DNA of 64,000 bases. It comes from Ferrimonas sp. YFM. GTDB lineage: Bacteria; Pseudomonadota; Gammaproteobacteria; Enterobacterales; Shewanellaceae. Made by a program: the position numbers and the translations under genes. Below are positions 1 to 9,393 of the stretch, piece after piece. The notes under the pieces were generated by a model. It did not search any database. It was given only the letters and a program-made list of their open reading frames with translations, and was not told where the DNA came from. Every line of letters begins with the position of its first letter. Position 1 is the first letter of the stretch. The DNA lies in the NCBI RefSeq assembly GCF_030296015.1, contig NZ_AP027368.1:1488001-1552000 (forward strand), given 5' to 3'.

Positions 1-85
1 CGGTCCGCCGCCTGAGGGGATGGAGGGGGCTGTCAGGCCATTGCAACTGTGGCCACCCGGTCTGAGGCCTGTCCTTGTCAGGGGA

Positions 86-511
86 TTAGCTCAGCTCCTT
101 TTTCAGGAAGAAGCTGACATAACCGGGGGGCATATCCTCGAGCTTGGCAAACACCTCGTAGCTGTGCTGCTGGTAGAACTCCAGAGCCAGGTAGTTGGTG
201 GTCTTGATGAAGATGCCATGGGCGCCTTTGGCGTGGGCGTACCCCTCCAGCTGATTCAGCAAGCGGGTGCCGGCACCACAGCGTCGTTTGTCCTCATCCA
301 CCCAGATGCCGTCTACGTGGAGCCAGCCCAGTTTCACCTCACCGGCGATGCCGCCGACAATGCTGCCCGCTTCATCCTTGATAAAGCAGGCGACGGTTTC
401 ATGCTGCATAGAACCGGCAACGGCATCGTTGAAACCGATCAGCCCCTGCTTCAGGACCTGAACTTCGCTCTGGTCCGGTGGGGATACCGGCGTTAGCTGT
501 AAACTGTCCAT
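86..511 (-). CDS. GNAT family N-acetyltransferase
   Basis: A 141-residue protein of typical GNAT size. The C-terminal half carries the acetyl-CoA binding signature RRCGAGTRLLNQLEGYA (about residues 76-92), a form of the family's R/Q-x-x-G-x-G/A loop, followed by a Gly-rich helix and the terminal strand that closes the fold. The preceding strand (LGWLHVDGIWVDEDKR) is the usual beta-4. Start is the ATG read from 511, with a weak purine-rich AAGAGA upstream. The gene lies about 80 bases downstream of the NTF2-like gene on the same strand and could be co-transcribed. The acetyl acceptor cannot be deduced; small molecules and protein amines are both possible in this family. Confidence 0.85.
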   Translation of the reverse strand: MDSLQLTPVSPPDQSEVQVLKQGLIGFNDAVAGSMQHETVACFIKDEAGSIVGGIAGEVKLGWLHVDGIWVDEDKRRCGAGTRLLNQLEGYAHAKGAHGIFIKTTNYLALEFYQQHSYEVFAKLEDMPPGYVSFFLKKELS

Positions 512-591
512 GTTATTGATCTCTTGGGCTGGGTAAACGCAATAAGGTACTGATCACCCGGTGCGGTTTCAACTTCCGCCGAAATTAAACC

Positions 592-963
592 CTAGAACTG
601 CTCGGAAAACTCGAGTGTCATTGCGGCCAGCTTCCAGTGTCCGTCCCCCTGGCGGCGCCAGTGTTCGGCGAGGATCTGGCCGCGGCCTATGGTCATCTGC
701 CACTTGGCGCTTAACTGGACCTCGTCATCACTGATGAGGGTGGCCTGGGTGTCTTTGTAAACCAGATCCTGGGCGCCGGATTGCAGTATGCCTTGCCAGA
801 AAGTGTGAATCTGCTCCTGGCCGGTGAACTGTCCCATGGGGGTGACGTCGAGGGTGGCGCCTTCGGCGAAACTGGCGACGCAATAATCGAGATTGCCGTG
901 GTTAAACTGGTTAATCCAGTTTTGGCTGGCCTTGAGGGCGTTAATCAGGGTGTGGTGATGCAT
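592..963 (-). CDS. SnoaL/NTF2-like domain protein
   Basis: A 123-residue single-domain protein with the NTF2/SnoaL pattern: an N-terminal helix pair (residues 5-30), a NHGNLDYCVASFAEGATLDV segment typical of the helix-to-first-strand transition, the GQFTGQEQIHTFW segment, and a curved C-terminal sheet ending HWKLAAMTLEF. I start it at the ATG at 963 because a GGAGG ribosome-binding site sits five bases before it. The reading frame stays open upstream to 1050, but that extension is Cys/Pro-rich and has no such site. SnoaL-like proteins include isomerases, hydrolases and non-enzymatic binding proteins, so no reaction is assigned. Confidence 0.75.
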   Translation of the reverse strand: MHHHTLINALKASQNWINQFNHGNLDYCVASFAEGATLDVTPMGQFTGQEQIHTFWQGILQSGAQDLVYKDTQATLISDDEVQLSAKWQMTIGRGQILAEHWRRQGDGHWKLAAMTLEFSEQF

Positions 964-1024
964 AAGCGCCTCCGGATGGTCAGGCCTGATGAGAAAAGCA
1001 TAACATCCGAAAGGGCAGGGTGCA

Positions 1025-1042
1025 GGGCCACATGCGTGGCCC
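1025..1042 (-). other. Hairpin after grxA
   Basis: A perfect 7-bp stem (GGGCCAC/GTGGCCC) with a four-base ATGC loop lies 20 bases downstream of the grxA stop. No T-run follows on the minus strand, so it is at best an imperfect terminator or a processing structure. Confidence 0.35.
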
Positions 1043-1062
1043 AATCTCAAGGTCCCCTAGAA

Positions 1063-1326
1063 TCAGGCGTAGAGACCCAGGTTTTCCTTGGCGAAGGCTT
1101 CAAATTCGGTGCAGCCGCCTACGTGCTCTTGGTCGATGAAGATCTGCGGCACGGTCGCCACCGGTGCGCCAACGGTCTTTTCCAGATCCTGTTTGCTGAT
1201 CCCTTCGGCGTGCATGTCCACGTAACGGAACTTAAAGTCCTCACGGGATTCAGTCAGGGTCTCGGCGATCTGCTTGGCGCGAACACAGTAGGGGCAGCCG
1301 GGACGGCCAAAGATAACTACAAACAT
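1063..1326 (-). CDS. grxA: Glutaredoxin 1
   Basis: An 87-residue dithiol glutaredoxin matching E. coli GrxA in length and layout: FGRPGCPYCVRAKQ at residues 7-20 with the redox pair CPYC, then YVDMHAEGISKQDLEK, the cis-Pro segment TVPQIF and the GG-C glutathione-binding loop (HVGGCTEF). It reduces protein disulfides and glutathione mixed disulfides in the cytoplasm using glutathione; in E. coli it supplies ribonucleotide reductase and resets OxyR. The ATG at 1326 follows an AGGAGAG ribosome-binding site. The frame remains open 16 codons upstream, but that part does not resemble the family. A Cys in place of the common Tyr after GG is a small deviation. Confidence 0.95.
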   Translation of the reverse strand: MFVVIFGRPGCPYCVRAKQIAETLTESREDFKFRYVDMHAEGISKQDLEKTVGAPVATVPQIFIDQEHVGGCTEFEAFAKENLGLYA

Positions 1327-1454
1327 GGGACTCTCCTCTAAAACGATGGAGTATTTATACCACAGACCCAGCAATCTCCTAAATGGGCAAGGATCTCTAG
1401 GGTTAGATGTTTTTCTTTAAATTATAAGTGTTTATATTATGTTAATCGGTATGC

Positions 1455-3170
1455 CTAATAGGCACTATCGGCTTTTCTGTATCGCCCCTGGTAGTCAAAC
1501 AGGGTTTCGATCACCTTCCAGCCATACTTCTCTTTGCGGGCAATGACGAAATCCGGGTGGCGGAACAGAGGCGCGGCGGCCACCACCGCATCCACATCAG
1601 GCAACCTCAATGGGGTACCAGGAGACTTGAGGTGCATCCGGGCAAAGTGATGATAGAAGGCCCCCTTTTGCCCCGGGGTGGTAAAGCCGAAAATCTGCTG
1701 CAGCTCCACTCCGTCTTCGTCGTGCCAGGTGACCTTGACCCCCGCCTGGCCGGATTTCAGTGTGTGGGGACTCAGGGTGATACCGGCACAGCGAAGCACC
1801 AGGTAATCTTTCAGTTTGAGCACCTCCTTGAGGCGCTTGTCCGGGTCCACCAGGGCTTTGTCGCAGGCCTGGCAGTGACGGGCGGCGATGTCATTCTCCG
1901 CCATACAGTCGGGGCACTCCTTGAAGCGAAACCGAAAGTCACACTGCTGGTGTTCCTCATCCAGCCCCTGGCACCTACGCCCGTAATGCTCCAGCAGCAG
2001 ACCATGTTCATCGTGTTTGCCCCAGAAGTGGTTTTCGTGTCCGCACTTGGGGCAGGGCACTTTGGCCACCTGGGCATCGGCTTTGGGTTTGGGCTCGCCA
2101 ACCTCGGGGGAGAACAGCGAGTAGCCGTTGCCGGCAAAATCCAGGACCAGGCACTCTGTCTTCCCCTCGGCCAGGCGCAATCCCCGACCGACCATCTGCT
2201 GATAGAGGGCCACGGAGTCGGTGCGGCGCAAGATGGCGATGAGATCGATATGGGGGGCGTCAAAGCCGGTGGTCAGTACGGACACGTTCACCAGATACTT
2301 GAGTTTTTTGGCTTTGAACTTCTGGATGATGTTGTCCCGCTGAGAGGTCGGGGTGTCGCCGGTGATCAGGGCGGCCTCCCCCTGGGGCAGTTTGGAGATC
2401 ACCTCCTGGCCATGGCGCACAGTGGCGGCAAACACCAGCACCCCCTGGTGGCGTTGTCCCAGCTTGCCGAGTTGCTCGCAGATCAGCGAAGTGGCCCTTC
2501 CCTGGTTGATCAGCATGGTGTCCGCCTGTGAGTCATCCGCGGGCAGCAGCAGAGACGCCACGGCGCCGTCGATGACTCGGGCCGGCGTGAGGTAGCCCTG
2601 TTTGATCAACTGGCCTATGGGCAGTTCAAATACGCAGGTCTCAAAGGGTTTGGGCTCAGTGCTTCTCAGGGTGCCATTGATGTGCTTCTGATACACCCAG
2701 CCCCCATCGAGTCGGTAGGGGGTGGCGGTCAGCCCAAGGAGTTTCACCTCCGGATTGCTCTTTTGCAGGGCCTGAATGACGCGACTGTACTGACTCTCAC
2801 CCTTGAGGCTGACCCGATGGCATTCGTCGATGATCACCATGGAGAAGGATTGGGTCATCGCTTGTTCCGATGCGGCAAGGGACTGGATGGAGGCAAACAC
2901 CACCTTGCCACCGGCCTGCTTCTGGCCCAAACCGGCGGAGTAGATGTCCGCCTGATGCCCCATGGCCACCAGTTTGCTGTGATTTTGCTCCACCAGCTCC
3001 TGCACATGGGTGAGCACCAGCACCCTGCCTCTGGCCAGCCGGGCCAGTTCGGCGATGATGACGCTTTTGCCCGCGCCTGTGGGCAGTGCCAGCAGGGCAG
3101 GGGATGGGTGTTGTCTGAAGTGCTGGATGACAGCTTTGACCGCATCCTGTTGATAGGGGCGAAGTTGCAT
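1455..3170 (-). CDS. radD: DEAD/DEAH-box helicase-like ATPase RadD (YejH)
   Basis: A 571-residue superfamily 2 helicase-like protein collinear with E. coli RadD. The Q-like motif LRPYQQ is at the N terminus, Walker A PTGAGKS at residues 30-36, DECH at 115-118 and motif III GLTATPYR near 147. The second RecA domain has LTTGFDAPHIDLIAI and QMVGRGLRLAEGK. A Cys-rich zinc region follows (CPKCGHENHFWGK, CQACDKAL), which is diagnostic for RadD. RadD helps process recombination intermediates and double-strand breaks and interacts with SSB in E. coli. It is a stand-alone gene, divergent from the diguanylate cyclase. The family assignment is secure; its role here is by homology. Confidence 0.93.
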   Translation of the reverse strand: MQLRPYQQDAVKAVIQHFRQHPSPALLALPTGAGKSVIIAELARLARGRVLVLTHVQELVEQNHSKLVAMGHQADIYSAGLGQKQAGGKVVFASIQSLAASEQAMTQSFSMVIIDECHRVSLKGESQYSRVIQALQKSNPEVKLLGLTATPYRLDGGWVYQKHINGTLRSTEPKPFETCVFELPIGQLIKQGYLTPARVIDGAVASLLLPADDSQADTMLINQGRATSLICEQLGKLGQRHQGVLVFAATVRHGQEVISKLPQGEAALITGDTPTSQRDNIIQKFKAKKLKYLVNVSVLTTGFDAPHIDLIAILRRTDSVALYQQMVGRGLRLAEGKTECLVLDFAGNGYSLFSPEVGEPKPKADAQVAKVPCPKCGHENHFWGKHDEHGLLLEHYGRRCQGLDEEHQQCDFRFRFKECPDCMAENDIAARHCQACDKALVDPDKRLKEVLKLKDYLVLRCAGITLSPHTLKSGQAGVKVTWHDEDGVELQQIFGFTTPGQKGAFYHHFARMHLKSPGTPLRLPDVDAVVAAAPLFRHPDFVIARKEKYGWKVIETLFDYQGRYRKADSAY

Positions 3171-3257
3171 GGGTGACGGGAGTGATGAGAACTAGGGGCA
3201 TCCTAGCCCGGCTCAGGCCTGCGCTCAAGCCGGCTTCAAGATGAGCGGGGTAAAGCG

Positions 3258-3271
3258 ACCCAAATTTGGGT
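3258..3271. promoter_or_regulatory. 14-bp palindrome, candidate operator
   Basis: ACCCAAATTTGGGT is a perfect 14-bp palindrome about 90 bases upstream of radD and 265 bases upstream of the GGDEF gene. Symmetry and position suggest a dimeric repressor or activator site. No known consensus was matched. Confidence 0.4.
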
Positions 3272-3365
3272 TAACTGGAATCAGATCGCATTTTTAGTGA
3301 GCGCTGTTCGAAAGTGGTTCGCCCACGGTTCTGGTTACCCTATGATGCTAGAGATCTCAATATGT

Positions 3366-3389
3366 GACCACCTTGGTCAAGGCGTGGTC
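3366..3389. repeat. Interrupted inverted repeat upstream of diguanylate cyclase
   Basis: GACCAC at 3366 pairs with GTGGTC at 3384-3389, and the inner CTTG/CAAG bases also pair, leaving a two-base bulge. As RNA it would form a stem of about ten pairs in the leader of the GGDEF gene; as DNA it is an operator-like dyad. It does not match the c-di-GMP (GEMM) riboswitch core. Confidence 0.4.
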
Positions 3390-3534
3390 GCAATTGGTAG
3401 AATAATTACATGAATTTGAGGTCTGACTTACATTCCTTGTGGTGAGTTTGGGTGGTGCCCCTGGCTTTTTGCTTGGTGGATCACAATTTTTCGTTAGCAT
3501 GGGCTAAGCGGTTTTATTCCGGGGGGCGGCATCT

Positions 3535-5451
3535 GTGCAAAAGTTTCAATGGCTGAATCGCTGGTTGGGTGCGGACTCTCTGACCAAGCGACACAGCTAT
3601 CTGCTGTTATCCGTGTGCTTTATTCTGTTTGGGGCTGCAGTGGCCCTGCTCTCCTCTTTCATCCATTATCGGATGCAGTCCACCAGTATTGAGGCCTCCA
3701 TTCACCAGAGATTCAATCAGCTCAGGGAACAGAAGCTGGAGATGCTTCAGGGGCGTGTTCAGGAGCTGAATGGCCTGGTCCTCGCCCTGGCGGAAAATCC
3801 CCTGATGACCGAATATCTGGTGGCGCCGAATCCAGAGAGGCTGGAGGCTTTGCAATACCTGTTCAGCCTGGTGGCCCGCTCCCATGGGGAGCTGATGCAG
3901 GTGCGCTACCTGGACCGTTCCGGCATGGAACGGGTTCGGGTAGACCGGGCCCGGGGCGCCAGAGATCCCCAGGTGGTGGCCGATTCCCTGCTTCAGGACA
4001 AGAGTCACAGATACTACTTCAAAGAGACTCAGGACCTGGCTGCCCAGCAGTTCTGGCACTCCAGGCTGGACCTGAACCGGGAGCGTGGCCAGTTGGAGCG
4101 CCCCATTCGCCCCACCCTGAGGGTGGCGACGCCAGTCTACCTGGGGAACTACTTCGCCGGCATAGTGATCATCAACACCGAAGCCCAGGCGACCCTGGAT
4201 GCGCTGAGCCGGGCGCCGGAGTTCGATCTCTACCTGGTGGACGGGGACGGTGAGGTCTTGGTCAACCCCGATCCCAAGCTCTCCTGGAGCCGGTATCTGG
4301 ACAACAGGCCAACCATAGGCGAGCTGATGCCTGAGCGTCTTGCGGACCCTGAGAGGGTCTACCGTTTCAGCATCGATGCCCTGATTCAAAATGGTGAGTC
4401 TCTGGAGCTGCTGGTGGTGCCCCGGGATGAAGCCCTCAGAGAGCTGATGCATGCCAATACCCTGGCGGCGCTGCTGATTGCCGCCAGCGTCATATTGATC
4501 TCCTTTCCCCTTGCCTGGCTGGCCGCGGTGATTCCCGCCGGGCTGCAGCAGCGGCTGCAGGATGCCCTGGCCAAACTGCGCAGCAGCAGAGAAACCCTGG
4601 ATTCCCACGTGATCTCGAGCAGCACGGATCTTGACGGGCGCATTACCCATGTCAGTGCTGCTTTGTGTCAGGTGTCCGGATATAAGCCCTGGGAGCTGCT
4701 TGGGCGCACCCATGAACTGCTCCGCCATCCTGATGCTCCCCAGAGCCTTTATGAGGAGATCCGCTCTGTGGTCGATACCGGAGCCAGCTGGCGTGGTGAG
4801 CTGATGCAGCTTAGCCGCCAGGGTGAAACCTACTGGGTCAATACGGTGATCACCCCGGATCTGGACAAGGAGGGGGCCGTGGCCGGTTATACCGAGGTCT
4901 CTGTGGATGTGACCGACCGCAAGGCCCTGGAGAAGATGTCGGTCACCGACGAACTGACCGGTGTGGCCAACCGTCGTCGCCTGGATCAGCTGCTTGAGGC
5001 GGAGATGGAACGTTACCTGAGGTATCGGCAGTTCTTCTCGGTGATCCTGCTGGACCTGGACAGGTTCAAGACGATCAACGACACCGAAGGCCACCAGGCC
5101 GGCGACGCGGTGCTGGCTCAGGTGGCTCAATGCCTCAAGGAGAATCTGCGCAAGGTGGATCATCTGGGTCGCTGGGGTGGTGAGGAGTTCCTGGTGATCT
5201 GCTCCGGCACCGAGGAGCTGGGGGCGGCGCAGCTGGCGGAGAAACTCAGGGCCAAGGTGGCCGAGCTTCCCCAACCTGTGGGCCGCAGTGTGACCGTGAG
5301 CCTGGGCGTGGCCCAGGCGCGTCCGGGAGAGAAGCTCAACCAGTTGATCAGCCGGGTGGATGCGGCGCTCTATCGTTCCAAGCACGATGGCCGCAACAGG
5401 GTGACCCGCTCTCAGGGCCAGTTTGAAGAGGATTCTCAGACTCTGGGATAA
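3535..5451 (+). CDS. Membrane-bound Cache-PAS-GGDEF diguanylate cyclase
   Basis: A 638-residue inner-membrane protein. Transmembrane helices are near residues 24-46 and 305-328, enclosing a roughly 260-residue periplasmic dCache-like sensor (YLDRSGMERVRVDR, LYLVDGDGEVLVNPD). A PAS domain follows (about 345-460) and then GGDEF (about 470-625). The active site reads GGEEF and the product-inhibition I-site RxxD (RKVD) lies exactly five residues before it, so this should be an active, feedback-inhibited cyclase making c-di-GMP from GTP. There is no EAL domain. The start is GTG after a GGGGGG-rich stretch. The ligand of the sensor is unknown. Confidence 0.92.
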   Translation: MQKFQWLNRWLGADSLTKRHSYLLLSVCFILFGAAVALLSSFIHYRMQSTSIEASIHQRFNQLREQKLEMLQGRVQELNGLVLALAENPLMTEYLVAPNPERLEALQYLFSLVARSHGELMQVRYLDRSGMERVRVDRARGARDPQVVADSLLQDKSHRYYFKETQDLAAQQFWHSRLDLNRERGQLERPIRPTLRVATPVYLGNYFAGIVIINTEAQATLDALSRAPEFDLYLVDGDGEVLVNPDPKLSWSRYLDNRPTIGELMPERLADPERVYRFSIDALIQNGESLELLVVPRDEALRELMHANTLAALLIAASVILISFPLAWLAAVIPAGLQQRLQDALAKLRSSRETLDSHVISSSTDLDGRITHVSAALCQVSGYKPWELLGRTHELLRHPDAPQSLYEEIRSVVDTGASWRGELMQLSRQGETYWVNTVITPDLDKEGAVAGYTEVSVDVTDRKALEKMSVTDELTGVANRRRLDQLLEAEMERYLRYRQFFSVILLDLDRFKTINDTEGHQAGDAVLAQVAQCLKENLRKVDHLGRWGGEEFLVICSGTEELGAAQLAEKLRAKVAELPQPVGRSVTVSLGVAQARPGEKLNQLISRVDAALYRSKHDGRNRVTRSQGQFEEDSQTLG

Positions 5452-5519
5452 GTGCCCTATCTCACAGACATCCTGGGACTAAACCGCTAAGGTGAAGCGG
5501 TTTTTCCCAGGAGGCAGAT

Positions 5520-5732
5520 GTGACCAATCTGATTATCGGCATCCTTGCCGTCGTGGCTGTGGTGCTCCTATTTCTCAAGTTCCGGCCCAAACCTCAGCCT
5601 GCCCCTGTGGTGGTGGTGCCCGATAAAGCGAGCAAACGGGACAGGCCCTGCCCCAGGTGCCAGTACACCCTGGGGTATAAGCCGGCCCCCTGCAGAAAGT
5701 GTCGCATCTATCCTCAGCCTGACCAGGCCTGA
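5520..5732 (+). CDS. Small membrane-anchored zinc-ribbon protein
   Basis: A 70-residue protein with an N-terminal membrane helix (residues 3-20), a Pro/Val-rich linker and a C-terminal zinc-ribbon made of two CxxC knuckles (CPRC and CRKC). It starts with GTG after a good AGGAGG site; the overlapping ATG two bases earlier runs straight into TGA, so GTG is the only workable start. It lies 68 bases downstream of the diguanylate cyclase on the same strand and may be its co-transcribed partner. It ends immediately against the convergent chrA stop. No function is known to me. Confidence 0.7.
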   Translation: MTNLIIGILAVVAVVLLFLKFRPKPQPAPVVVVPDKASKRDRPCPRCQYTLGYKPAPCRKCRIYPQPDQA

Positions 5733-6857
5733 TCAGAGCACTCCCCCTGCCAGGCCCACCAGGGCAAATCCTGCCACCAGAACGACCACCGGAAGCCGTG
5801 CCAGCCGAAGCAGGGCAAAGCCCACCAGCACCAGGGCCATGTCGCCTGCGCCGGACACCGATGAGCTGAATACCGGCTGGTAGAGGGCGGCCAGCAGGAT
5901 GCCGGTGACCGCGGCGTTGATGGCGGCGGTGGCCCCGGCAAAACCGGGCATCTGCGCCATCCCCTCCCACCCCTTAAGCAATCCAAGCAGCAGCAGGAAT
6001 CCGGGCAGAAAGATCGCCAGGGTGGCGATCAAGGCTCCTAGTATCGGGGCCTCTCCCCCCAGGTGATACCCCAGGAAACTGGCCAGGGTGAACATGGGGC
6101 CGGGTACCGCCTGGGCCGCCGCATAGCCGGTGAGGAAGGTGTCACTGTCCATCTGACCGCCCACCAGGGACTGCAGCAAAGGCAGGACCACGTGTCCGCC
6201 GCCAAACACCAGACTGCCAGCCTGATAGAAGGGGGAAAACAGCGGCAGGGAGAGCAGCATGGGCAGCAGCCACAGCAGGGCGAACAGGCCAAGGGGCAGC
6301 CATTGCACAGTGATGGACCCGGAACGCAGGCCGCTATCTGGAGTGACCAACCGGCCCAGGAGTGCGGCGGCCAGTAACACACCCACCTGGGTGAGCAGGG
6401 AGGGATACAGCAGCAGCACGCTGGCGCTGATGATGCAGATCCAGCGATGCAGAGCCGCCTTGCAGAAGCTGGTAAACATCCCCAGCACCGCGTCCGCCAC
6501 CACCACCATCGCCAGCAGCTTGAGTCCGTGGATTATCCCCTGGGCCCACCCTTGATGCAGGTAGCTGAGGCTGACCGAAGCCAGCAGGATCATCAAGACC
6601 ACCGAGGGCAGGGTAAAGCCGAGGAAGGCGGCAATGGCGCCGCCGAGGCCAGCGCGTTTGTGCCCCAGGGCAAAGCCCAGCTGGCTGGAGCCGGGACCGG
6701 GCAGGAACTGAGTCAGGGCGATAAGCCGGGCAAACTCCTCGTCGCTGAGCCAGCCCCGCTGCTGGACAAAGGCGCGGCGAAAGTAACCGATGTGGGCCGC
6801 CGGGCCGCCAAAGCTGACGCAACCCAGCATCAAAAAGGTTTTAAATATCTCAAACAT
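5733..6857 (-). CDS. chrA: Chromate efflux transporter, CHR family
   Basis: A 374-residue hydrophobic protein made of two homologous CHR halves. The first begins FLMLGCVSFGGPAAHIGYF with LTQFLPGPGSSQLGFALGHKRAGLGGAIAAF (the family's FGGP and PGP motifs); the second repeats the pattern with LVFGGGHVVLPLL and AAQAVPGPMFTLASFLGY. ChrA exports chromate across the inner membrane driven by the proton gradient. I start at the ATG at 6857, which places the first FGGP motif where the family has it; the frame is open to 6908. Its stop abuts the zinc-ribbon gene. It is separated from acs by a terminator, so it probably has its own promoter. Related anions may be the real substrate. Confidence 0.9.
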   Translation of the reverse strand: MFEIFKTFLMLGCVSFGGPAAHIGYFRRAFVQQRGWLSDEEFARLIALTQFLPGPGSSQLGFALGHKRAGLGGAIAAFLGFTLPSVVLMILLASVSLSYLHQGWAQGIIHGLKLLAMVVVADAVLGMFTSFCKAALHRWICIISASVLLLYPSLLTQVGVLLAAALLGRLVTPDSGLRSGSITVQWLPLGLFALLWLLPMLLSLPLFSPFYQAGSLVFGGGHVVLPLLQSLVGGQMDSDTFLTGYAAAQAVPGPMFTLASFLGYHLGGEAPILGALIATLAIFLPGFLLLLGLLKGWEGMAQMPGFAGATAAINAAVTGILLAALYQPVFSSSVSGAGDMALVLVGFALLRLARLPVVVLVAGFALVGLAGGVL

Positions 6858-6945
6858 AGTGGTTCCGCTTGCAGGGGCTGGCCCCTTGTTACGCCATCTC
6901 TGTGACACTCTGGTGACAGTTTTCAGAGTTTTACTTTTGTCCGGA

Positions 6946-6973
6946 CAAAAAAAGACCCCGCCAGGCGGGGTCG
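6946..6973 (-). terminator. Rho-independent terminator of acs
   Basis: On the minus strand GACCCCGCC-TG-GCGGGGTC is followed by TTTTTTTG, about 30 bases past the acs stop. This is a strong GC-rich stem with a clean T-run. Confidence 0.9.
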
Positions 6974-7001
6974 GAAGGTCACAAAACAGTGTGTAACAGG
7001 G

Positions 7002-8957
7002 TTAGCCCTCGTTGCGGTTGAGGCGGGTCTCGATCAGATCGTCGATCACCGTTGGGTCCGCCAGGGTCGAGGCATCGCCCAGGGCGCCCACTTCGTTGGC
7101 GGCGATCTTGCGCAGGAAGCGGCGCATGATCTTGCCGGAGCGGGTTTTGGGCAGGCCGGGGGCCCATTGAATCAGGTCCGGGGTGGCCAGGGCGCCAATC
7201 TCGGAGCGCACCCATTGACGCAGGGTCTGTCTCAGGGCTTCGGTTTCCTCTGTGCCCTTGGTCAGGGTGACGTAGGCGTAGATCCCCTGGCCCTTGATGT
7301 CGTGGGGATAACCCACCACCGCGGCTTCGGCCACCTCAGGGTGTGCCACCAGGGCGCTCTCAATCTCGGCGGTCCCCAATCGGTGACCGGACACATTAAT
7401 CACGTCATCCACACGGCCGGTGATCCAGTAGTAGCCATCCTCGTCGCGGCGCGCCCCGTCACCGGTGAAGTACATACCACGGAAGGTCTTGAAGTAGGTG
7501 AGCACGAAGCGGTCGTGGTCGCCGTAGACGCTGCGCATCTGGCCTGGCCAGGAGTCCAGCAGCACCAGGTTGCCTTCGCCGGGGCCGTCGATCAGGTTGC
7601 CCATGTTGTCCACCAGGGCAGGTTGCACGCCGAAGAAGGGGCGGGTGGCACTGCCGGGTTTCAGGTCGGTGGCGCCGGGCAGCGGGGTAATGAGGATGCC
7701 GCCGGTTTCCGTCTGCCACCAGGTGTCGACAATGGGGTTGCGCTCTTTGCCGATGACGTCGTAGTACCAGCGCCAGGCTTCCGGGTTGATCGGCTCACCC
7801 ACAGAGCCGAGGATGCGCAGGCTGCTGCCGTCGAAATCTTTAAAGTGCTCCTCACCCTCGGCCATCAGGGCCCGGATCAGGGTGGGGGCGGTGTAGCAGA
7901 TGTTCACCTTGTGGCGGTCGATGATCTCCGCCATACGCTTGGGGGTGGGCCAGTTGGGCACCCCTTCGTGCATCAGCAGGGTGGCACCGTTTGCCAGGGG
8001 GCCATAGACCATATAGGAGTGGCCGGTGATCCAGCCCACGTCGGCGGTACACCAGTAGATCTCGCCATCACGGTAGTCGAACACATACTCGTGGGTCATG
8101 GAGGCGTACACCATGTAGCCGCCGGTGGTGTGCAATACGCCCTTGGGGGTGCCGGTGGAGCCTGAGGTGTAGAGGATAAACAGGGGATCCTCGGCGTTCA
8201 TCTCCGCCGCTTCGCAGTAGGGGGAGCTGACGGACATCAGGTCGTGCCACCAGATGTCGCGGTTGTCCTGCCACTGGATTTCACCGCCGGTGCGCTGCAG
8301 GACGATAACCCGCTCCACCGTGGTGACGTCCGGGTTTTCCAGGGCGGCGTCCACGTTGCCCTTCAGGGGAATGATGCGACCACCACGAACACCCTGATCG
8401 GCGGTGATCACCACCTTGGACTTACCGTCGATGATTCGACTGGCGATGGAGTCGGGAGAGAAGCCACCGAAGATCACCGAGTGGATGGCACCGATGCGGG
8501 CACAGGCCAGCATGGCCACCGCGGCTTCGGGCACCATGGGCATGTAGATGGTCACCACATCGCCGCGCTGCACCCCCTGGCCGCGCAGGGCATTGGCGAA
8601 GGCACACACCTTCTCATGCAGCTGGCGGTAGGTGAGGGTCAACTGATCCTTGTCGTCGTCCCCCTCCCAGATGATGGCGGGCTGGTCACCCCGGGTTTCC
8701 AGGTGGCGGTCCAGGCAGTTGTAGGAGGCGTTCAGGGTGCCGTCATAGAACCACTTGATGTAGAGGTTGTGGTCGTCGAAGGAGACCTTGCGGATCTTGG
8801 TGTAATCCTTGAACCAGGTGATGCGTTGGCCATGCTCACGCCAGAACCCCTCAGGGTTCACTACGGACTCCTGGTACATGCGACGATACTGTTCGTCATT
8901 GAGTTTCGCCGAGGCGGCGAGTTCGGCATTCACCGGATAGAGAGACTGCGTGCTCAT
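7002..8957 (-). CDS. acs: Acetyl-CoA synthetase (AMP-forming)
   Basis: A 651-residue enzyme, the length of E. coli Acs (652), converting acetate, ATP and CoA to acetyl-CoA, AMP and PPi. The AMP-binding loop [11 protein letters not shown] is near residue 263, the A5-type motif is WWQTETGG, and the C-terminal catalytic lysine motif [11 protein letters not shown] is near residue 604. That lysine is the one acetylated by Pat-type acetyltransferases in other bacteria, so post-translational control is likely. The ATG at 8957 is preceded by AAGGA. The gene is divergent from a CrbS-type kinase, which in Vibrio cholerae controls acs as part of the acetate switch. Confidence 0.97.
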   Translation of the reverse strand: MSTQSLYPVNAELAASAKLNDEQYRRMYQESVVNPEGFWREHGQRITWFKDYTKIRKVSFDDHNLYIKWFYDGTLNASYNCLDRHLETRGDQPAIIWEGDDDKDQLTLTYRQLHEKVCAFANALRGQGVQRGDVVTIYMPMVPEAAVAMLACARIGAIHSVIFGGFSPDSIASRIIDGKSKVVITADQGVRGGRIIPLKGNVDAALENPDVTTVERVIVLQRTGGEIQWQDNRDIWWHDLMSVSSPYCEAAEMNAEDPLFILYTSGSTGTPKGVLHTTGGYMVYASMTHEYVFDYRDGEIYWCTADVGWITGHSYMVYGPLANGATLLMHEGVPNWPTPKRMAEIIDRHKVNICYTAPTLIRALMAEGEEHFKDFDGSSLRILGSVGEPINPEAWRWYYDVIGKERNPIVDTWWQTETGGILITPLPGATDLKPGSATRPFFGVQPALVDNMGNLIDGPGEGNLVLLDSWPGQMRSVYGDHDRFVLTYFKTFRGMYFTGDGARRDEDGYYWITGRVDDVINVSGHRLGTAEIESALVAHPEVAEAAVVGYPHDIKGQGIYAYVTLTKGTEETEALRQTLRQWVRSEIGALATPDLIQWAPGLPKTRSGKIMRRFLRKIAANEVGALGDASTLADPTVIDDLIETRLNRNEG

Positions 8958-9393
8958 CGAGGAATCCTTCTCTTTATTCAAAATGATGTCTACCCGGTAG
9001 AGTCTTGCAACTCGCCACGGGAGCAACCATTAGACATTGGTCTAGCGTGCTTTTAACCATAGCAGTGCCCGGCGCAAGCCGGGTTGCAAAGCCAATGTTG
9101 GTGACCGCCTTTTTTTAAGGCTATTTCAATAAAAATTCATAAAATACAATGGCTTGTAATGGTTGGCTCTGGCTGGTCTACCCCAGGTGAACCGGCCGGC
9201 GATCTTCAACAATACAGGACCGACCACTTAGCCGACTTTGGGAGCCGGGCACCCACAACCCATCCGGCGGCCCTGGGATCTCTGTCGGGGTCTGTGATGC
9301 GGTGGGTGGGGTTGGGTCCCGCGGTAAGGGAAAATTGTGATTTCAGCTGGGTTGCTGGCATCATAAGGGCATAATTACTAAACAGTTACGCCT
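8958..9393. other. acs / crbS divergent promoter region
   Basis: About 435 bases with no credible gene. It contains a 6-bp stem with GCAA loop (CCCGGC at 9068-9073, GCCGGG at 9078-9083) in the acs leader, a GCCTT/AAGGC dyad near 9106-9120, and an AT-rich stretch at 9115-9155 that is the likely acs promoter. A CATAAT at about 9370 could serve crbS. No full CRP consensus was seen. Confidence 0.6.

Larger units (their letters stand above)
3171..3534. other. Divergent intergenic region, radD / diguanylate cyclase
   Basis: About 360 bases without a convincing gene. It contains a 14-bp perfect palindrome (ACCCAAATTTGGGT, 3258-3271) and a long interrupted hairpin at 3366-3389. It must hold the promoters of both flanking genes, but I could not pick hexamers with confidence. 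Confidence 0.6.

Noticed and set aside
3290-3350. Possible c-di-GMP (GEMM) riboswitch before the GGDEF gene
   Set aside because: A GAAA-containing loop was seen but the conserved GEMM core and paired helices are absent.
3607-5385. 592-codon open frame antisense to the diguanylate cyclase
   Set aside because: Shadow; the sense strand has an intact GGEEF domain.
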